A stretch of DNA of 64,000 nucleotides, from NCBI RefSeq assembly GCF_025561445.1, contig NZ_CP095096.1, positions 227,822 through 291,821 of the forward strand, written 5' to 3'. This DNA is from Staphylococcus sp. IVB6181 (GTDB taxonomy: Bacteria > Bacillota > Bacilli > Staphylococcales > Staphylococcaceae). Under the pieces are notes generated by a model. It was not told where the DNA came from. It was given only the letters and a program-made list of their open reading frames with translations, and searched no databases. This document shows, one piece after another, positions 59,955-64,000 of the stretch. Each line of letters begins with the position of its first letter. Within the stretch, counting starts at the first letter, position 1. The position numbers were made by a program, and so were the translations under genes.

Positions 59955-60545
59955 TTATTCCTTGCTGGCTTTCGCTTGTTTTTCACGTTTTTCTTTTTCA
60001 GCTTCAGCGACTGCGGCACTCCAAATAATAAGATTTCCAACAAGTGTTAAGACAAAAGCACCGATGATTAAAGGCGTATTAAATGGAATATGCAGCGGCA
60101 TAATTATCAGCAATAAGTAGTAAATCAATCCTCCGATAATGATTTGTCCAAGCAGATTAAATATACGGCTAAGCATAGTAGGTGCGTACATAATCATTAT
60201 TGATGGAATGTTGAAAACACTGTAAACCGCATAACAAATTAATATCATTTCGCCTATTGCCAAAGTAGAAGTGTCAATAATTTTTAAAAACGGAATAACG
60301 GTAAGTATATGTATAAACGCAATGAAAAAGTAAATGAATGCCAATGTTTCTATTATCGATTCTATGAGATTTTTCAATAAATTAATAATTGGGTTTAAAT
60401 CAGTTAAACGATTCATTTCATAGATATAATCAATTGAAAAATTGAGCAGAAATGATATGACGAGAATGATGATAAAAGCAGTCGATACTTGTCCAGTGAA
60501 TAATTGGCCTAGAAATTGGATGCCTGTTTGCCATGCCTCATTCAT
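59955..60545 (-). CDS. Polytopic membrane protein of unknown function (196 aa)
   Basis: 196 residues with five or so hydrophobic helices (FIIILVISFLLNFSIDYIYE, ETLAFIYFFIAFIHILTVIP, ILICYAVYSVFNIPSIMIMY) and a charged, cytoplasmic-looking C-terminus (AEAEKEKREKQAKASKE). AGGAGG precedes the ATG. I do not recognise a family. It is a single-gene unit. Confidence 0.68.
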   Translation of the reverse strand: MNEAWQTGIQFLGQLFTGQVSTAFIIILVISFLLNFSIDYIYEMNRLTDLNPIINLLKNLIESIIETLAFIYFFIAFIHILTVIPFLKIIDTSTLAIGEMILICYAVYSVFNIPSIMIMYAPTMLSRIFNLLGQIIIGGLIYYLLLIIMPLHIPFNTPLIIGAFVLTLVGNLIIWSAAVAEAEKEKREKQAKASKE

Positions 60546-60732
60546 CTTAATATGACCTCCTGTTTCTTTGTATGTTATCAGTATATATGTAAATTTAAAC
60601 CTAAATCAATTGTTATTTTATTCAGTTTATCTATATAGGTATTAATCAGTTGTTTGAAAATTTATAAGAAGTTAAATCTAGACAAGTCAAAGCTTTATAT
60701 TTTAAAGGTACATTGAAACTGGAGGTGGAGTT

Positions 60733-61506
60733 ATGAAATCAATACTTTTAAAATCAAGCTGCGCCATCGGCGCAATGTTCATGTTGCTGCCAAGTGGCCA
60801 AAGTCACGCACAAGTTGATCAATATGAAGTGAAGGTGTATGCGAAAGCAGACAAAATTGTGAAAGATAATCGTCATATTCAACACGACATTTTAGAACAG
60901 TTAGGTTCAGAAGATAAGGATGAAGACTTCTCTGTACAATACATAGATGACGCAAAGCGTACAAACTATGGTCAAAACATCACTTATCGTGTCAGAAAAT
61001 CCGAAGAAGATACAGAGACTAAACTACAGTATAAGAAACGTTATCCCATCATGAATGGCGATGTAGAAAGTGCAGTATCTAAAGCAAAGCAAGACGGCTT
61101 TCAAACAGATGAATATGAAGTAGAGTATGGAGAAGGCAAGCAAACATTAAGTGCTTCTAACGAAGCAAAAGTCAGCTTAGGCAGTCAATTACCGGATGTC
61201 TCAAAAAGTTTAGAAGTGTTGCAAGCGAATGCTAAATCACCGTTTAAATCATTGCTTCAATTTTCAAATCCGTCACTTATCGGTCCTGTTCATTTTGAAC
61301 GCCATAAAGGAAATATAGGTGGCAATGAAGTGAAGATTGAAAACTGGGATATCGGTTCAAACAATGTCGTTGAAATCTCTTCTAAAGTATCAAGTGAATC
61401 AGAGGCTAAAAGCGTTCAGCAATCTATCATTCATAAATTAGATACAATGGGTATTCACGAAACTAACGATCAATTAAAGACAGATATGATCTTTTTAAAT
61501 TATTAA
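60733..61506 (+). CDS. Exported protein with a possible CYTH-like fold
   Basis: 257 residues. A signal peptide with likely cleavage after SHA (SGQSHAQVDQ) is followed by a domain with alternating charged beta strands: EVKVYAKADKIV, NITYRVRK, ETKLQYKKRYP and VVEISSKVSS. This order of E-K, R-R and K-K pairs recalls the triphosphate-tunnel (CYTH) fold, normally cytoplasmic, but the resemblance is by eye. GGAGGTGG precedes the ATG. Function unknown. Confidence 0.6.
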   Translation: MKSILLKSSCAIGAMFMLLPSGQSHAQVDQYEVKVYAKADKIVKDNRHIQHDILEQLGSEDKDEDFSVQYIDDAKRTNYGQNITYRVRKSEEDTETKLQYKKRYPIMNGDVESAVSKAKQDGFQTDEYEVEYGEGKQTLSASNEAKVSLGSQLPDVSKSLEVLQANAKSPFKSLLQFSNPSLIGPVHFERHKGNIGGNEVKIENWDIGSNNVVEISSKVSSESEAKSVQQSIIHKLDTMGIHETNDQLKTDMIFLNY

Positions 61507-61549
61507 AGATTAACGCTAAACGGCATAACAAAGGTATTAGATGTATAGA

Positions 61550-61600
61550 GGTAAGGCTTCCCGGTCAGTGACGTGAGACTGACGGGAGGCCTCTTTTTAT
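61550..61600. terminator. Terminator between the exported protein and the LysR regulator
   Basis: AGGCTTCCCGGTCAGT pairs with ACTGACGGGAGGCCT (a few mismatches), followed by CTTTTT. Confidence 0.8.
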
Positions 61601-62469
61601 TTTAGTTGATACAACAATGAAATGAAGTTTTGAATGATAGGAGTAATGACACGGTCAGACTTATAAGCGATTGAAATATGACGTTCTGCCGGTGCATCCG
61701 GAATCGCTTTGCTGATGATATTAGGGTGTGCCACAGCACTGGCACTTAACAAACTGATGAAGTGTGAATCTCGAATTGTCTCGATAATACTGCTCATGCT
61801 GTTCGACTGCATGACGGGATACAGCTGGATGAGATTTGTATGTTTCCATTCATCAATTTTTTCTTTAGTAGAACCGCTGCTATGAATAATCAGCGGATAG
61901 GATTGAATATCTGAAACGGTGATTTCAGGTTTGTCGGCTAACGGGTGCTGCTGATCCATGACTAGCATTAACGGATCTGAAAGCAGTCGTTTGATTTCAA
62001 TATCATGGTCTTCAAGTCCGCTCTCAGAAATCACCGCAATTTCTACATCTCTATGTTTTACTTTTTGTATGGTATTCGGTGCCGTATCGACTTCTAGTTG
62101 AATATCGATATCCGGATAACGTTCCATAAATGCTTTTAAAGTTTGAGGCAAAATCCCATAAATCGGTGCGTGACTAGCGCCGATTCTAAGTGTTCCTCTC
62201 TTAGAAGTATTATAGTCTCCTAATATGTTTTCAGTTTCCTCAACTAACGCTAAAATTTTAATGCTGTTTTGATACAGTATTTGACCCGCTTGTGTTAATG
62301 TAATCAGCTTTCCCTTTTTATGATAGAGCGGCACATGATGTGCAGCACTTAAATTCTTTAAATGAAACGTCACAGTAGGCTGTGTGATATTCAGCTTCTC
62401 TGCGACCACATTCACATTTTGATCTTCAACGAACTGTTTAAATATCATCATTTGCTTAATATTCATCAT
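61597..62469 (-). CDS. LysR-family transcriptional regulator
   Basis: 290 residues. N-terminal winged helix-turn-helix (KQFVEDQNVNVVAEKLNITQ followed by PTVTFHLKNL, about 10-40) and a periplasmic-binding-like effector domain (RGTLRIGASHAPIYGILPQT). It is divergent from the ABC uptake operon starting at 62635, which it probably controls. Two adjacent ATG codons (62469 and 62466) can start it. Effector unknown. Confidence 0.88.
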   Translation of the reverse strand: MMNIKQMMIFKQFVEDQNVNVVAEKLNITQPTVTFHLKNLSAAHHVPLYHKKGKLITLTQAGQILYQNSIKILALVEETENILGDYNTSKRGTLRIGASHAPIYGILPQTLKAFMERYPDIDIQLEVDTAPNTIQKVKHRDVEIAVISESGLEDHDIEIKRLLSDPLMLVMDQQHPLADKPEITVSDIQSYPLIIHSSGSTKEKIDEWKHTNLIQLYPVMQSNSMSSIIETIRDSHFISLLSASAVAHPNIISKAIPDAPAERHISIAYKSDRVITPIIQNFISLLYQLK

Positions 62470-62634
62470 TAGTCTCCTCTATCTATGTAGTGACATCACA
62501 ATATATAAAAAGACATAGAGAAACTCTATATCAATATACATACTACATTGAAAATATTGATAGTTTGTTAATGCTGTATTTAATATGCATTAATATCTGT
62601 TGTTTATAGTTGGCATTGAAGAGAGGTGAAAGCA
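62470..62634. promoter_or_regulatory. Divergent promoter region between the LysR regulator and the ABC operon
   Basis: 165 bases with AT-rich dyads, for example ATATAAAAAGACATAGAGAA next to CTCTATATCAATATACATAC. The usual place for LysR operators (T-N11-A type); no single site is certain. Confidence 0.45.
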
Positions 62635-63675
62635 GTGGCACTTGAAATTCGTCATTTGAAAAAAGCATTTGGTACTCAATCGGTTATTAAAGGTGTGGAC
62701 TTAGATATTGCTGAAGGTGAGTTTGTTGCTTTGCTTGGCGCATCCGGCAGCGGTAAAACTACATTACTGCGTTTAATTGCCGGCTTAGAAAAAGCAGACA
62801 GCGGACATATTGAACAAAACGGTCGTGTCTTCTTTTCAAATCAAGACAAAAACATCAGTCTGGTTCCTTCACGCCGCAATATCGGAATGGTCTTTCAAGA
62901 CTTTGCCTTATGGCCGCATATGACAGTCTTTGAAAATGTTGCCTATCCTTTACGAGTTAAAAAAGATACCAAAGGATTAAAACAATGTGTCAATGAAGTC
63001 TTGAAAGAAGTTCATTTAGAAGGTTATGGGAAACGTAAAATCCATGAATTATCCGGCGGACAGCAACAACGTGTCTCTTTAGCACGTGCGATTGTTTCAA
63101 AATGCGAACTGATATTAATGGATGAGCCCTTATCTGCTTTAGATGCAGGGCTGCGAGAAGATATGCGTCTGTTAATACAGCGCTTAGTGAAACAATACAA
63201 CATGACCGCAATATTCGTAACACATGACCAATACGAAGCTATGACTATGTCAGACCGTATCGCAGTCATGCAAAACGGCACAATCGAGCAGTTTGATACA
63301 CCGGAAAATTTATATGCACATCCGAACACCGAAGCAGTCGCACGCTTTATAGGAAAAGGGACATTCCTAAAAGGCACATTATCCGAACAGAATATGCATA
63401 TTGACCAGACAGCGCTTAAATTGCCGGTGAACCATACACAAGGAACAGGGCGCAAAGGTTTGCTACTTAGACCAGAACACATTTACAGAGCACAAAAGGG
63501 TTATGAAGCTGTAATTGCTACAGTGAGTTATACAGGTGAACGTTATGAATATACCGCATACATAGAAGGTGTCACGGTTATGTTTTACGATGACGCCTAC
63601 TTTGATGAAGGTGACAAAGTGACTTTGCAGTTTAATATATCGCAACACTATCTCATTAATTTGGAGGAGAAATAA
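62635..63675 (+). CDS. ABC transporter ATP-binding subunit (FbpC/PotA/PhnT-like)
   Basis: 346 residues from GTG 62635, placed eight bases after GAGAGG. Walker A LLGASGSGKTTLLR (about 37-50), Q-loop GMVFQDFALWPHM, signature LSGGQQQRVSLARA, Walker B LILMDEPLSALDA, H-loop VTHD. A C-terminal TOBE-like domain follows. The type couples uptake of iron(III), 2-aminoethylphosphonate or polyamines. Immediately upstream of a binding-protein gene. Confidence 0.88.
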   Translation: MALEIRHLKKAFGTQSVIKGVDLDIAEGEFVALLGASGSGKTTLLRLIAGLEKADSGHIEQNGRVFFSNQDKNISLVPSRRNIGMVFQDFALWPHMTVFENVAYPLRVKKDTKGLKQCVNEVLKEVHLEGYGKRKIHELSGGQQQRVSLARAIVSKCELILMDEPLSALDAGLREDMRLLIQRLVKQYNMTAIFVTHDQYEAMTMSDRIAVMQNGTIEQFDTPENLYAHPNTEAVARFIGKGTFLKGTLSEQNMHIDQTALKLPVNHTQGTGRKGLLLRPEHIYRAQKGYEAVIATVSYTGERYEYTAYIEGVTVMFYDDAYFDEGDKVTLQFNISQHYLINLEEK

Positions 63676-63677
63676 AA

Positions 63678-64000
63678 ATGAAACGTATTGTACAGTTCAG
63701 TATCGCAGTGATCGCAATGGTGTTTATACTCGCAGGTTGTCAAAATAAACCAGAAGGAGACAAAGCACAATCATCAGAAAGTAAAGATTCAGGAGACAGT
63801 AAGGACAAACTTGTACTTTATACTGCAGGTCCTGATGCATTAGTAAAAGATATGGTAAAAGACTTTGAGAAAGAATCAGGCAAGAAAGTTCAAGTATATC
63901 AAGGCACAACAGGTGAAATCTTAGGACGTATAGAAGCAGAAAAGGATAATCCGAAAGCAGACGTCGTTCAGTTAGCTTCATTACCTGCAGCGCTGGATTA
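63678..64000 (+). CDS. ABC transporter substrate-binding lipoprotein (3' end outside window)
   Basis: The first ~107 residues are visible. A lipoprotein signal with lipobox ILAGC, a Ser/Lys-rich linker and a family 1-type binding domain start LVLYTAGPDALVKDMVKDFE. The start follows GGAGGAGA. The phrase LVLYTAG..D and KADVVQLA resemble iron(III)/aminoethylphosphonate binding proteins. Two bases after the ATPase gene, so one operon; the permease is expected beyond the window. Confidence 0.85.
   Translation, partial: MKRIVQFSIAVIAMVFILAGCQNKPEGDKAQSSESKDSGDSKDKLVLYTAGPDALVKDMVKDFEKESGKKVQVYQGTTGEILGRIEAEKDNPKADVVQLASLPAALD

Overview
The window looks like the chromosome of a coagulase-negative Staphylococcus. 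The base composition is low-GC. It carries a staphylococcal-type PutP, a YSIRK/LPxTG surface protein with its neighbouring AraC-type regulator, a poly-gamma-glutamate capsule operon, a lipoprotein YidC, and CcpA (cre) and ArcR-like sites. The many broken accessory genes recall food-associated species of the S. carnosus type, but the species is an inference.

Layout. 0-9 kb: hyuAB (hydantoinase/oxoprolinase) with an XRE-cupin regulator, putP, an AMP-forming acyl-CoA synthetase and nhaC. 9.5-20 kb: an orphan SocA/Panacea-domain protein, two tandem exported poly-gamma-glutamate hydrolases, then (minus strand) yfhO and the capsule operon capB-capC-capA-capE-capD, including a 58-codon capE. 20-28 kb: an alpha/beta hydrolase, then an AraC regulator and an Sdr-like adhesin, both inactivated by point changes. 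28-30 kb: a DUF3100 membrane-protein pair. 30-40 kb: an AT-rich accessory block with a sigma-70-like factor and a dptFGH (phosphorothioation-dependent restriction) operon. No dnd modification genes are visible and all three dpt genes are frame-disrupted. 40-44.7 kb: an acetoin-dehydrogenase-type operon (E3, E1alpha, E1beta, E2) under a near-perfect cre site. 45-48.5 kb: defence remnants (DUF3578-DUF3883 gene and GIY-YIG/DUF2075 gene, both broken) and an intact MazG-like pyrophosphohydrolase. 48.5-50 kb: an IS256-like transposase that appears to lack one catalytic Asp, coupled to a small membrane protein. 50.0-52.3 kb: a gene-free region that appears to be an RNA locus. 52.3-64 kb: arcB-arcC and a YfcC-type transporter without arcA, a DUF4352-type lipoprotein, a DMT transporter, yidC, two unrecognised membrane or exported proteins, a LysR regulator, and the start of an ABC uptake operon cut by the window end.

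The most interesting part is 50.0-52.3 kb. Three independent promoter-to-terminator units can be read there, none with protein-coding potential: a ~115-nt sRNA (plus strand), a ~160-nt RNA closed by a perfect 12-bp stem (minus strand), and a ~830-nt RNA (plus strand). In the long RNA a consensus promoter is followed at the predicted start site by a perfect 10-bp closing stem and then by at least eight strong hairpins before a terminator. Its size and ornateness resemble the large bacterial structured RNA classes (GOLLD/ROOL type). I cannot assign it to one from sequence reading alone.

A second theme is decay. The adhesin and its regulator, dptF, dptG, dptH, the DUF3578-DUF3883 gene and the GIY-YIG/DUF2075 gene each carry one or two frameshifts or in-frame stops, while flanking metabolic genes are intact.
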